Of a stretch of DNA of 64,000 nucleotides, positions 46,795 through 60,110 are shown piece after piece. This DNA comes from Polydactylus sextarius (taxonomy: Eukaryota > Chordata > Actinopteri > Polynemidae). Position numbers and translations under genes: made by a program. The first letter of the stretch is position 1, and the number at the start of each line of letters is the position of its first letter. The notes under the pieces are model-generated. The model worked only from the letters and a program-made list of their open reading frames with translations, was not told the origin of the DNA and searched no databases. The DNA is taken from assembly GCA_016801845.1 (NCBI GenBank), contig CM028920.1:7186501-7250500 (forward strand). Reading direction: 5' to 3'.

Positions 46795-47400
46795 TTATCC
46801 CCCACCTACGACAGAAGTGGCCAGAGGCATCATGTTTTCATTTTGTCCATCTGTTCGTCCCATTCTTGTGAACGTGATTGAGTTCACGGAGCCTGTGACT
46901 ATGCAACAGAACGGTTTCTGGCCTTGTGAACACAGTAATCTCAGGAATACCTTGAGGAAGAACCTACAAATTTGTGAACTTTTGTTCACTTCAACTCAAA
47001 ATTTTAACCTTTTCAGATAAGTCTCTTGTTTACTATATCCTTGAGGAGATTCTAAATTTGGTAGAAACCTGATTTGATCATTGAATGGTCAAAGGGTTAG
47101 GGTTAGGTATCACTACGATTTCACCCTTGTAAAATTTGTAAAACTTGTTTACTGGTTGTTTCTGCAAAATTGACAATAACTTCAAATCACTTCACCCTCA
47201 AAGATGAACTAATTCACTGTGGTGGTTAAAAGTCAAAGGTCAAAGGTCAGTGTTACCTCCCTTAACATGCTTTTGGCTTCTTGAATATGATATCTCCAGA
47301 CTGCCTTGAGGGAATTTCACAAAACATGTCTTTAGTCAGAATCCATATTTACTAATTAACTGTTGGCAGATGTAGACAATCTTGAGGTGGTAATTTTAGT
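46795..47400 (+). repeat. degenerate teleost interspersed repeat with internal sub-repeats
   Basis: Recurring blocks such as ATCTCAGGAATACCTTGAGG (46940) and ATCTCCAGACTGCCTTGAGG (47291), a related CCTTGAGGAGATTCTAAATTT (47039), and a stretch AAAGTCAAAGGTCAAAGGTC (47229-47248) match the layout of a repeat common in fish ('gaacgccttgagggaatttcttcaaatttgg ... tcaaaggtcaaggtcact'). The short open frames inside it are accidental. Class not known to me. Confidence 0.6.
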
Positions 47401-48300
47401 TTGGATAAGTACCTGACTCATGACTCATTGTACCGATTGTCCAATGAAACTTTCCCCCGCACGCAGTCCAGAACAGGGGTGTGATGTCATACTTGCAATG
47501 TGGGTAATACATAAACATTAAGTAGCACGATCACAAATTAGTAAGTCTGGGTGTGATGTTAGCGTGATACTGTATTTAAAAGTAGTGGCATGCTTAGACT
47601 AATTACGTCTCCTTTTTAAAATACACTGCATCATTGTTCCTGTTGGCTGAGCGTGCACATCCTCATGGTCACGGTAGACGTGTGAGTGACTGCATCTTAA
47701 CAGGCTCCACATCCACTGAAACACTGACGACATGATGTCAGAGTAAAGGTCTTCATGGGGCTAAAAACTTGAACTCAGTCCAGAATGAACCATTTCAGAA
47801 CTTACAGCATTCATCAACCACCCTGCTCTGATCACCTCTTCATTTCCCATCCACCTTCTTCAACTGACAAACCCTCTCCTGTTCATCTCCATCCTGAGTT
47901 CAGGTTCAACTGTTTGCCTTCATACGGATATAATATATATGATATATATGGCCCTATAGCCCAAGAGCGATGTTGCCATATATGTTGTATATGAATGGAT
48001 GTATTGTTATCACATATATGTCTGCTAGACATGTTAAGGTACATGTTTATAACATATATAGAATACCCATGATAAAAAATAGTTTACATATTAAACAAAT
48101 ATACATATACAATGATAATTAATGGGATGGGTGTCTGCTGATCAAACAGTTGACTTCTCCACCCATGTCTATGAAAAAAAATCACAATATTCAGAGCAAT
48201 AACAGTCAAAAGATATAACGTGGTGCACGTTTTTTACATTTGAATAGTTTTTCTATTTATTTTTTTTTCTATACCACACTGTGTGGTACAGAAGAATAAC
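47401..48300. other. noncoding region
   Basis: AT-rich, with ATATAT-rich stretches around 47929-48060. The last 9 bp (AAGAATAAC, 48292-48300) is the left target duplication of the SINE that follows. Confidence 0.5.
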
Positions 48301-48495
48301 GGTTAACGGAACACCTAGACGGTTGAGTGGTTAGGACGCATCACTTTGGCGCATAAAGGGTGCAGCGATCGCCAGTTTGAATCCCGGCTGTGCCAATCAT
48401 TTCTGCATGTTATTCCCCAACTCTTCTCCCCACCTTTCTGTCTACCTCCCCTCCCCTTAAAAAAAAAGGTTAAAATGGCCAAAAAATATCTTTAA
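48301..48495 (+). mobile_element. tRNA-derived SINE with 9-bp target-site duplication
   Basis: The 5' part resembles a tRNA with polymerase III promoter boxes: A-box-like GAGTGGTTAGGACGC (48325-48339) and B-box-like AGTTTGAATCCC (48374-48385). The 3' body TTTCTGCATGTTATTCCCC and a CT-rich stretch are like the tail region of widespread teleost tRNA-SINEs. It ends in an A-rich tail and is flanked by AAGAATAAC at 48292-48300 and 48496-48504. The duplication is intact, so insertion is relatively recent compared with other repeats here. It is not a functional tRNA gene. Confidence 0.78.
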
Positions 48496-48504
48496 AAGAA
48501 TAAC

Positions 48505-51500
48505 ATTTACTGATGTCACAATCACATTCAGAGTAAATAGGTATATATTGTATATATGTGTAACTATCAATGTATATGTGCAACATTTACTAATCAATGG
48601 TGTATGTAGTTTAATATTGTACATTTATATGCTCACCAATGTATATATATATATATCAAATAAAATATTAATTAAACATATTACATTTAGGTCAATAAAT
48701 TCAATTCAATTAATTGACTTGTATGTAATTTACATATGAATTCTACATATATGAACATGTTTATAGGGGCTAGCCATATATGTTCCATTTTTGAATGAGG
48801 TTGATTTACAAAAAGATTTATAATAAAAATAAAAAAAAATCATACAATTCTACATGTGCATATATTTCCAGGACAGAAGGTCAATACATGTACATAACAT
48901 TTCTGAATGGGCTTTAACACCTTGCATATTTTGCAGATGTTTACAGGAACCAGCTGTTTCCTGTTTCCTTGTTGTTGTTTTTTTTTTTTTTTTTCTGAAA
49001 TTCACCAAATTATTTTTCAGTTCATGCAGTCACAACCGGTCAAACCTAAACTTTGCTTTTTTCTCTCCTCTACCCGTTTTTGCTGGCCAGTGAGAACCCC
49101 AGAAGACCCGTGAAGCTAGTTAAAGAGGTGGGAAGCTCTTAAAATTGTTGGCGTACGCATACCTGCTGCTTGTTTACCCTTTCTCTTTAATTTATTCATC
49201 CAAATAAGAAAAAAATATAGTTAAAATCTGGAGAAAGAGCCTTTTCTTACATCTTGTTTGCCTCAGCAGTCGCCCTCAAGCCAGCAGGGTTAGAGAGGTT
49301 GGATCTTTTAAATTCTCCCTCTAGGGAGCTAATCTTCTATTCCATGCTTAAAGCCAAAAAACATTTTGAGCAATGTGATTATTCACCTTTCACAATGCCT
49401 GCAGCCTTCGCCTGCCTGCGTACCTGGCCGGTTCCCCCGCGCTGGGTTATTTGCTCAGCTACCAATTGCTTGTAAAATGAAAAAAAATCACAGCCTCTGA
49501 AACAGCAAAACATTATTTCTCGCAATCAACTTCAGATTGAATTTATTCATCAGCTGTAGTTTTTTCTCAGCTTTATGAAAACCAGGCCGTTTCATTTTGT
49601 TCTGATTTAGATGCTGATGGTGCTGACGGACATATTACAGCGTGAGCAACTCTCTCGGGACATGTTAATGTTTTTATTTAATCGCGGGGCAATAAAATAT
49701 GGTTGCACACTTGAAATATTAGCGATTATTAACATAACATGATATTAAAAGTAAGTTCACAAAAAATTTTCATTTCAAGTTAAAACAAATGTGCGTAAAA
49801 TATGTACGAATACACAGAGTTTGATTGCCAATTTCTACAAAGGCCTACACCTGTATATGGTGTGACGCACACATATCCACACTGCTGTCTTCCATCTCTG
49901 CTGAGGCCACAGCGACTCGGCTACTTATTTCATTACCACGTCTACAGAAGTCTCTGTGAACTTATGAAACAGACCTGAGACTCAAAATTCTCACGCTAAC
50001 CAGAGTGGACAACTTTCATTTCAAAACCAAACATTGTTTTAAATGAATAATAATGTAGTTTCCTGCTGAAAAATGTTCGTCATCTTTGGATGACTTTGAC
50101 TTCATTCAAGCCAGCTTCTCACCAAGTCCAAATAGAAAATAACTTGTCGATTTTACCTGTAAGACTTTTAGCAAATATTTTGATTTGACGAAGTTCAGTT
50201 TAGAGTACTTTCCTGTATTTTCTTCATGTGGAACATTTTCCTGGTAAATACCAGCAATTACTATCACTTTGAAGTTAAATCTACATTAATAGTCTTTCTT
50301 GGCTGCTTCAGGGTAATTATTTTATTTCTACAAACAGTGTGTGCAGACAGAGAACATTTAGAATTTATTTTGAGCGATGTTTCTGGCCTCCTGGTCAATG
50401 TAACACTAATATTCATTCATGTTGTTTTAATCCTCATGTTTAAAGGAAGCCTTTGGCCTTTAGCTAGTCCAGCAAGGGTATTTTCAACTAGTTGCTAACA
50501 CTGTCCGTCTGTTGTTTGATAACTCAGTTTAGTTAAACGTGTAGCTAGCTAGCTATCCCAGCTAGCTTCCAACAGTGTCTGATAGCAAGTTGCATTGTTA
50601 TCCAACATTATCCATCTGTCATTTGAAAACTCCAATATTAAGTCTCTTTTTAATTTTGTTTCTACCCTCACCAGCTCCTGAAGGAAACATTTAGCTAGAT
50701 AGCTATCCTAGCTTAACCAGCTCACCATTTTCACCAGTTAGTCACTTACATTGTCTGATAGCTAGTTTGTAACATTGTCTGACAACTAGTCACTGACATT
50801 GTCTGATGGCTAGTTGCTAACATCTGATGGCTAGTTGCTGATACTGACTCTTTTTAGATCTGTTTTGCTGTTCACCAACCAGCAAAAATGCTAAATGCTG
50901 AACCATTCACTTGAACCTACCATTGGGTGCTAAGCAGGTAGCATACAATAGATTTATCAAAGCCATAAAACCAAAACAATATACTATGTATAGTAACACT
51001 ATTCACACTTGTAAAAATATTAATTAGAGAAGCTTTAATTTTTTTGTTGGGCAGACAGTTCTGGATTTCAGGGCTGTCACTGCTTTATAAACCACCATAT
51101 TTCACACAACTCAAGACTAAATACCCAGACAGCAACCTGAACCTGTTTTAACTCTGGAAATGTGGTTTGAAACAGAAATGTCTGCTTTATCTCCTCTATA
51201 ACTTGAAATCCGTCCCCAATCAAATGCCTGTTCAGCTGCTTCCAGAAAAGTTGGAAAACAATGTTGAATTGTTATAATATACATGCTGTGAATCTGTCTA
51301 GCATATGTTGGCAGTCAGAGTATCTAATGAAATCTTTGTGAATATCAAGGCCTTCAAAGGAAGTCAATACGTGAGAGTCTGCAAAAGTTGGGAATTTTAC
51401 CATTTAACCCAGAAACCCGGCTTTTCTCTTTAATGTCTCCTGTTCCCTCATTGTTGTCATTTTTCTCTTTTTTCCCCCTCCTCAAACACAGTCACACACA

Positions 51501-52540
51501 TACAGTTTTGTTATCAGTTCAAAGCATAAAGAGAGGTCAGTGAGGGAGCATGTCAGTCAGACAAGTTGTCACCCAAATGATGACAAATCGGCCGCCTCTC
51601 CACTCGCCTCCCAATCAAGTCCAGACCTGGCTTTCAAGCACGCACTGTTCCTGTAAATGGAGATCGATGGCGCTCAGGTGAAGCTCACAGTTGCTTAGTT
51701 TGGCCACACCAGGTCAGTACTCTGTCACTGCCACAGACGCTTATGAGCTGAAAATTAACTTTATGGGGGTTTAACTGTCTTATCATGACCTAAATGCCTT
51801 TTCACCCAGGACACACATTGAGCACTTTTTGTTTCTGACAAGAAAATTGTCATATTTTGATATAACTTTGGATATAATTGCTGTTGGCGTCAGGCTTCCT
51901 CCCACCTCTTGCAGTATACAGTATACAGACAGTATGACCGAGAGAGGGCCTTCACCTGTTTCTGATCTTGCCTCAGCCACTAACCCTGCCGCCTCACCAA
52001 TGGGCTTGTTTCCAGGGAGACAAACATGGCGTAACCCAACACTGTGAGTCTTGCAATAACATTGTCTTTATCGTCGCTGATGGATGGAATTTTTCTCATT
52101 TCACGTCTTGAAGCTGAGAGAATAAGCAGGAATGCTTTTCCTCCCGGTGAACATGCGGCAAAATATTTTCTTTCTTTTATGCTATTTTCTCTCGCTTTTC
52201 TAAGACTTCACTGTCTCGCTTTCTTCTTTTCTATCTTTGGACACTTGGTTCAAACAGGCCACATTTGTGTTGTAGGTTCACGTGTTGCCGTTACTGTTTG
52301 TCTTTCATATTCAGAACATATTTAAACACAAGTTATCATTGAGTGAATTCATATTTTGTGTCCAAACTGGCTGTTGATATAGTCACTGATAAGTTTGTCT
52401 GTGGTAAAAAAAAATTGAGAAATCAGCATGACGTCTTCTTTATTGCTCTTATCGCAGTCCACTGTGTCAATAAATGTTAAGGATCAAAAACAGCGTCCGG
52501 TAAATGCTAACATCTGGCTCCAAACCGCTGAGTGAGTTGA
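48505..52540. other. noncoding region with candidate regulatory blocks
   Basis: No exon supported. 49250-49750 and 51540-51760 are repeat-free mixed-composition blocks; the former has CAATAAAA-type homeobox-like sites (49690-49700). TA-rich sequence lies at 48540-48760 and a T tract at 48978-48994. Confidence 0.45.
50745..50850 (+). repeat. short degenerate tandem repeat (ATTGTCTGATGGCTAGTTGCTAAC type)
   Basis: Four or so diverged ~30-bp units built on TTGTCTGATRGCTAGTTG-like sequence, with GCTAGC-rich sequence upstream (50540-50580). Confidence 0.6.
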
Positions 52541-52559
52541 CCATTTTGGCACCAATGCC

Positions 52560-52665
52560 AACCCTAAATAGGTGATTGTATGGGTTCTCTGCTAATAGGA
52601 AAGTCGGTGGTTTTATTCCCAGCTCCTCTACTTCACATATCAGTAGCAGTTGATCATTACGATAA
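52560..52665 (+). mobile_element. decayed tRNA-SINE fragment
   Basis: GGTTCTCTGCTAATAGGAAAG, TCGGTGGTTTTATTCCCAGC (a mutated B box) and CTCCTCTACTTCACAT follow the order of a common fish SINE head. No tail or target duplication is seen, so it is a fragment. Confidence 0.45.
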
Positions 52666-52724
52666 TGGGTGCTGGTTGTCTTCTCCTTCCATTTGTAAAT
52701 TTATCTAAGCAACATTGCCCACTC

Positions 52725-52900
52725 ATCCTACTTCACTCTGTATCCATGTAATGATTTCAACAACATCTGTTTTGAACTGTATTTGTTGACATTTTATGTG
52801 AAAACATTAACTTCTCTAAGCGCTAAAAACTTTTAGAAAGCATGTGACCTGAGGCTGCATTTTAATTGCCGGCTTGAAGATTTATATCAGCAGCCTATTG
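52725..52900 (+). repeat. dispersed repeat, copy B (partner at 40047-40215)
   Basis: Shares the CCTACTTCACTCTGTAT and AGCATGTGACCTGAGGC blocks, in order and orientation, with 40047-40215. A terminal-inverted-repeat element begins 200 bp further right. Confidence 0.6.
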
Positions 52901-53100
52901 GAATTGTTTTTCAAACATGGTTTTACATACACCAGTGGAACAAGTTCAATTTTAACACAAACTACATAAAAAGTTTGGATGAAAGCATCTACAAAATAGC
53001 TAAATGTAAATATACATATTTTACTTGATTTTATGATTACTTACATCATTTCTAGGGGGCAGACCAATCACACACTCACTCACTCTGATTAGCTAAGATG

Positions 53101-53572
53101 TGTTCACACTAAATGTGAAGCAGATTTTTGCCTTGCATTACTTATAACTCATTGTACTTGCTGTTCTTGGATTATTTCTGCAGTATTTTACAATCTAAAA
53201 TTGTTTGCCAGCCAATAGGAGAACTCATTCCAGAAAGACAGCTGTGCTACTACAACCACATCTGATAGATGGAGGGAAGAGATCCATATTTTCTACAACT
53301 AATCTTGTAGTCCAGCTCTCTCAGTGAGTTTTCTCCAAGTCCTCTTCTTTTTTTTTTTTTTTTTTTTCTGTCTTTTTAAAGTACAAAAGTTGTAATGTAC
53401 AACCCTGTCCGCAGACATTTGTGATTGTCGTTGGCATCAGAAGAAGCTCAACACTGACAGACCTTTGCAAAACATGTCAAGTAAATGGATCAAGCAACAT
53501 GAATTCTTGGATTTTTGCCCCTTTGCATTGACTTTGTATGTAATTGCACTGCACAAAAATTTGGTGTGAACA
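53101..53572. mobile_element. non-autonomous DNA transposon with terminal inverted repeats
   Basis: The left end TGTTCACACTAAATGTGAAG and the right end read on the other strand (TGTTCACACCAAATTTTTGTG) agree over the first 13 bases with one mismatch. The 472-bp interior contains AACCCTGTCCGCAGACATTT and a GTAATTGCACTGC motif and a T tract at 53349-53367, with no open frame long enough for a transposase. The ends recall fish PIF/Harbinger-type repeats. No clear target duplication was found. Confidence 0.6.
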
Positions 53573-56500
53573 AACTCTTACGACTACAAAAACACAGTTC
53601 AGCACAAAGTAAAGGTTCAAAAAATACAATCTTCAGCTCATACTGATCCCAGTTTGCGCAACAAGCACTTTAACTTGACATGTATAAACTGATATTAAGT
53701 CATTAAGTTAGCCGTGTGAAAATACCAAGAAATGTTGTTTTGAACATTTCACAATTCATTCTGGTGACCTGAGTTTTCTTTGTGCTTCAACAGTTTCTTC
53801 TTTGTTATTCCGAAACACTGAGGGATCCATAAAGTTTAACGTCCTGTCGCTATGTAAATCCAACCTTTTACTGTACATTTGCACTTCTGCTTCTGTGAAC
53901 TCTTTGATATGTGAAATCAACATACAAAATATTGAAAGACAAAAGAGTTTGATGTTAAAAAACACTGACTTCATTCTATTTGTTTCCAGTAACGAAACAA
54001 ATTATTTCGAGGACAAATGCAGGATAAAGGCTTTGACAAGGGCTACCGCTGTGATGTGGGCAAATCACAGGATGTAGCTGTTGCTCTGATTTGTTGCCAT
54101 CGCTACACTGATTTCCATTTGGTCACAAAGTCATTTGGACTTTGAGGAGTGTGGGTGTTAGCAGGGCCAGAGGTGAAATCCAAACTTTAAGGCAAAACCA
54201 CAAGGTTTTGCATAAAAAACAACCCTGACCCTTAGATGGCAAATGTGAGCAAAATAACCCGGCTCATTTTCTTTTCTTTACCACAAGCTTCCTCCAAGCA
54301 GGGGTCCGCCAAGTCACAAATTAACATTGATTTAGAAACAACAGAAGCCTTTTGTCTCGGAGGGCTTGGATTTTTTTTTTCGTTCTTTTCTTTCGACCAT
54401 TGAGCCACTTGGCTCCGTGTCTTGTTATTTTTCCACGCATAAAACTTTCATGATGAAATAAAGCAGAGGGTGGACGGCAGCGGGGACGGGACTCTCACTG
54501 GGCCTTTGGCTGCTATCACTCATGAACCTGTATGAGTGATGAGATGAAGTCCAACTGACTGTCTTTCCTTTTAAGTCCTTGCCTAATTTTTTTTTCTTTG
54601 TCATTTTCCCATCTGTGTCCCTCACTTCTCCTTGACTATCTCCATTGTTTCTGCCTTTTCTACCTTTCTTCTGTTTCTCAAATAACGTTTTGTCATCTCT
54701 TGTTTTCTCCGTCTCCTCTTCAATTAATTTAAAACGAATTACCAAACCTTTTCATTGGCATTCAAACCTGAAAATCAATGCAGATGAATCAGAAATGCTC
54801 CTGTTATCTCTATAATTCTCTTTCTCATCTCCCTCCACTCACACACACTCAGGGGATCAGGTTCCCTCAGATGTTGGGTTTTGGGATTCGTTCTGGACGT
54901 ATGATGAAGAACTGTGTCTGGTTCATTTCCACACGGATGTTGATTTTGCCGGTAGAGCAGCGCTTTAACATCGGTATCTGATATCCATATTCTGTCATCT
55001 GTGATATTTTTCTAAGCCCCTTCTACCTGTCCTCATAAATAAGGATAAGCTGTGGATTTAACGGGGCAACAGCAGACACTGATGTCTGCTGGTTGGCCTG
55101 ACACCACATTTTTCTCACATATCTTTAGTTAGTGACTCACTTCTCACATTTTATGACGGAGAATTGAACTCATGTCCCCTTGATACAAAAATAAACTTTT
55201 TTTTAAACTAGAGAAAGGAACGCTTTGAACAAAGTATTACATTTTTAAGAGTCTCTTGAAAAAAGCTAAAGCGAGGACCTGATTCGAGCACCAGCTCTAT
55301 GTTACAATCCGACCTGTCAATCAAACACACCTCAAGAAATCAGTCATTTTATATTAAGAAAGTTAATTCAAGAACAGCATGTAATGCAAAAGCCTGTATT
55401 TTTATTGTTTTGGGTCACTGTCAATGTTCTCAGCTACTAACTCCACTTAACATAACAGAGCTTTACAGTTAATGTCAGCTCATTGTTTTGCTGTGCGTTA
55501 GGTAAATGTGCTGTTTTAGTTCACTGTCACTTTCATTATGCTACTCTGAGACCCAGCAAGCATTTGATTTTAAAGAAAATGTTCTAAAACCCACTGTGTA
55601 CAACCAGCCGAGCACAAAATGGTGTACTGATAAAGTTAGCAACAAGCAGCTAAAGATCAGGAGTTGATGATTGAAGTCCAAAAACAGAACTAAATGTGCT
55701 TAATTAAATATTTATAAATACTTTGCAGATCAGTTATCGATAATTAGTAGTATCAATCAAAACAAACAACTTCTGCTACTCTTAAGGTGTTTCTAGTTGG
55801 TTTAGGACTGATAAAAACCATTTGGAAGAAAGTTTTGTCTTTGACTTCAAACTCCTCACTTCATAGCCATTAAAGGAACTGCATTTTAATTATTGACTTC
55901 AATGATCAGCATCAAAAATCAAAATCACACTTTCATCGTTGTGTAAAATATTTAAGTATTAAAGTATATCAAACTTTACATCCTCGATATTGGTAAGATG
56001 ATTATACCACATGGCCAATCAGATTTCTGCTTGTTTAAGTGTTTTTTTCTTTTACCAAACAAGTTTCAGATTTGACAGAGCACATCTGTTGATAACTGGC
56101 CCTCCAGTGCAAATGAAAATGTTTTAATGCCACCTAGGAAAATATGTCATTTGTGTCTCTGCTTAATGTTTTTTTTTTTTACTTGTGATTGAATTTTACC
56201 ATTCACTTTAAACCATAGCAGTTATACATCTTAGTTTCAGTCTTTACGATACCTCTGACACAGTTTCCTTGGAGCATTAAGCGTGTCACAGGACAGACGT
56301 TAAGGTTAATTGTGAAATGACACATTAAGCCGAGTCCCTCTGGCCTCTCCTGCAGACTTATGAAGTAGCAGTATCAAATGACTTACTGAGAGGTGTTTGG
56401 CAGAAAACATCGGGCTGACTTCACTTCTAAACACACATCTGTCGCACAGAAAAACAGACTGACCGACAGGAACAGTGAAAGAAAAGAAAGTGGGACGTGA

Positions 56501-56789
56501 ACTGCGAGTTCCTCCACGCCACTTGATGAAAAAGGGAAAAAAGAAAGGAAACAGACGCAAGAAGAATTCGCTGTGGTTTGATAAATGCCGCGGCCTACGT
56601 TTTACATTCACATCACACTACATTTGTAGGATTTGATGTCAAAGGTTCAGGGTCGGGTCAAACAATCATTAATAGCAACCTGAGAGGGTGTGTAGCAGCA
56701 TGATGTGTGGTGAAAGACTGTGATTACAGAAATAACTTAGTCGGAACCAGAAATTAGCTCAAGTCATTGATGGCTTCCTGACAAGATTA
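53573..56789. other. noncoding region
   Basis: No supported exon. T tracts and AT-rich stretches dominate. 54240-54560 is slightly less repetitive. 56300-56620 has an open frame on the minus strand without any recognisable family. Confidence 0.45.
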
Positions 56790-56810
56790 TGTGTGTGTGT
56801 GTGTGTGTGT
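56790..56810. repeat. (GT)n microsatellite
   Basis: Perfect short GT run. Confidence 0.9.
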
Positions 56811-59339
56811 TCGTGCTCAATGGGCCTTCACGCATCATTTAGTTTGTAACAATAGAAATGTGAGTTAATCAGTGTCAGTGAAAGTGGAGCCTTTGCAGTT
56901 GCAACTTTACAATTAAAACTAATTGTCAAACATAACAGTAGCGAGAGGCAATGGTGCCTTAGAGGCTCATTCTGTCTGAGTTTAATCTAAATGATTTTTG
57001 GTGTAGATACAAAACACAAATGCAACATTAATGACTGGAAGGATTATCATTACGTTGACTTTATGGATGATGTCTACTGACAACAACACATAGACCAGGA
57101 AGTTGTAAAATTTAATGTAATTTAGTTTAATCTCCAACTATGAGGTGTAATTTAATACCCATTTAAACTTCTGATGACCTTTTGTGAGCTGTCTTCATAC
57201 AATAATACAATACAGTGTAAATAGCAGAACCACTTTTAGTCAGAATGTATTGAATTATTCTTATGTTCAATTAAAGATAAATATAATCCGTATATTACAT
57301 ATATAGTATAATATATACACATACTTAATTAAAACCTTAAACCTTTGGATGTAAAAGAAAAACATGTGACCAACATCTTGTTAAAGCTACAAATTTATTA
57401 TTAATTAGACTCCTATTAATATTTATACTGACATTTCCAGCAAGTGTAAATAAAATCCATCATTGCTGTAAACTGGAGGTACATTACAAGAAACATTTAC
57501 TTGTAATATAAATAAAGAATGAGAATTTTAGTCAATTAAGTCATTAATAATTAACTAGAAATTGAAACATGTAAAAAATGTTTCCATTGACGATGCTTTA
57601 AGGCAGCAAGCGACTACAGGAGTAGAACCCTGGTTGTAGATGTCGCGTTTACATCGACAAAAACAAGGCACTCCTGTCAAAACACTTTTAGTGGCTACAC
57701 CTACAGCTGGAACACACACGAACATTAAAATAAAAGCAGGAAGAAAATATAATTTATATATGAAAACTTTTCTATTCTCACTGCTGAAGTTATACCCTTG
57801 TGGCTCGAGCTGAAGACAGGCTGAGTAATATAATATCACGTCAAGCTGTGTTCTGGGAGAGGAAGAAACCCCCCAGAAACCTCAAAAACCACCCAAACTT
57901 AAAAAATCTGGTCAACTTACCATTAAACAACATTAATATAACATCAGTTTGCTGTTTGTACGGAGGGCTTCACTTCTATGAGAACGGACGTTTTCAGTTT
58001 GAGCAGTCCCAGCAGGAATCAGAGCATTTTAAGTATTTAGTTAGTTTTTCCTCGGGGAAGGTTTGCAGCCAACAGAGGAAGACTGAGCCCTGGAGTCAGT
58101 GTTCACTGGCTGAACAAAACTAAACTAATGTGCAACGTTTATTAAATTCAAGAAGACATACTGTGTTTGACAGTACACATTATCAATAGTTGAGTCATTG
58201 CATGTTTGACTTCCTAGCGGAATAGACTGACATTTAGGGAAATGTTCTTATTTGTTCTCTTCCCGAAAATTACATAAGCTTAAGACAACTCTTATACCTA
58301 CAGCGTAGAGTAAATATGAAGCTACCACTCCAAAAACTACAAAAACACAGTCCAAAGTGAACAAAATGTGCCCAGCACCGTCGTTTTTGTGCAATTTTTA
58401 ATTACTAAGGCTAAACCAATTGACACTGTAACTCCATTTCAGTTAATGGATCATACCCTACCAGGACTGGATTAAACAAATCCATTTTGTCTGCATTAAT
58501 GTAATGTAAAATGTAGCAAGAGTTCATTCTTGTCATTTATGTTAGGGACATAAATGACGAAAATATAAAATGCTTGACCAGGTATTCTGAAAGATGCCCT
58601 TTAACAGGGAAACAGCTAGTGTTTTCCTGGAGTCTATTGACTTAGCATAACAGGGACACACATGGAGAGCTAGCTAGCCTGATTCCTTTCAATAGTAAAA
58701 CCATGTTAGCTAGGTTGCAGTCTTTTCGCTTTAGCTTTGCCAAAAGATTAAATGTTTTTATTTTTATCTTAGCAAAAAGAATAACAGTATGGCTATCTAG
58801 CTAACTTGGCTTTAGCTCTCAGTGACAGTCTTTTTGCTATGACTTAGCACAAAAGACATGAAATGTAGAGGTAGCTAACTTGGTTCTATTTTCTGACAGA
58901 GCCCTTTCTAATCTTTTTGCCTTAGCAAGAAACTAGCAAGCGTGATTTCCTCCATGTTAGCATCACATAATCCCCTTTAAAACCACAAATCGACATTTTC
59001 ACTCTTCGGTTCATGAGAAGATTAAATTTAAGTGTTATAAAGTGTTAGATGGTCAACTTGTACTCTGTGTATCCTCCTATCACTGCTGTGGTTTCCATCA
59101 TTTCACTGCTATCTGTGCTCCAAGCGCCGGCCCGCCTCCTTTTCTCTTTCACTCATCAGCTCTCTGAGACAGGAAGCAATTCACTAACCCCTCTCATCAC
59201 CACCCCAGTTGTTCCTGTCTCCCGCACTTTGGCAAGCCATTTTGATAAATACCATGACAATTCATATACAGCAAGCCCAGCCATACTATATTAGCTTCAA
59301 TATGATAGAGTGTGTGAATATGGAGCACAAATCTAGGGC
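56811..59339. other. noncoding region
   Basis: AT-rich, with no recognised element or exon. A run of GCTAGCTAG-rich sequence occurs at 58620-58880. Confidence 0.5.
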
Positions 59340-60110
59340 CTCTGACTGAGTATGGTGCAGTATCCTCTTAAATCCCTTCAAAAAGCAAGCGTTCCCTCAT
59401 GGATTCATGAAAAGAGACCATTTATAGACATGAAAAAAAGACTAGTTTCAACAGACTTTAAGTGCAGCGGCCAAGGAAAACAATATGCCTGGCCAGAAAA
59501 ACTGAAGTCTGTAATGCACCGACTTAATTCCATTCTCTCGCATGAAAAGAGAATAAAAAGTTCAGCGCTGGCTGGAAAACTCGCTGTGTCCGAATTGTGT
59601 GCGACTGACAGAGGCACTGACATACAAAGTATCACTCTGCACGAAAATCAACTTGAGGCTAAATCACACCACAGGCTGCCTCAGCAGGGCCGGGGTACGT
59701 CTCAGCGATACGACAAGTGATTTATGGACAGTGCAGCCAAAAAAAAACCCCTGAAAATGGGGGGAAGCGATAGAGAAATAAGCTAGACTGGGAAAATGGA
59801 GGGAAAGAAAGAAAAAAAAAAAGTATACAAAGACAGACAAATAAAGCGAGAGGGGAGGAGATGGAGAGTGCTTGGTGCCAGTCGTCAGTCCATTTGGTCC
59901 ATTAATGTGGAGAGTAACAGCCTCGCTGACGGAGGGATGATGGGAAAATGGCCCTTCCTGTAGGGTAGCCCTTGAAATGATGTATCGTAGGGAGGACAGA
60001 GCACAACACTCGACGGCTGATTCCTCCTGCCTCAGCTCATCACGGCCATAAACAACCGGGGGCCTTTACCACAAAGTGAGGGCACTTTCACAACTCAGAG
60101 GCAAAGTTAA
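59340..60110. promoter_or_regulatory. candidate conserved noncoding element block
   Basis: Repeat-free sequence with balanced composition, unlike the AT-rich flanks. It has a PBX-HOX-like site TGATTTATGG at 59718-59727 and a CTCGCTGACGG/GGAGGGATGATGGG segment at 59922-59944. An open frame at 59352-59720 has no protein-family features. Regulatory status is inferred from appearance only. Confidence 0.3.

Noticed and set aside
46817..47020. 67-codon open frame
   Set aside because: It lies inside a degenerate interspersed repeat.
48325..48385. tRNA gene suggested by A- and B-box-like motifs
   Set aside because: The boxes belong to a SINE head: the cloverleaf is not complete, a SINE body and A-rich tail follow, and a target duplication flanks it.
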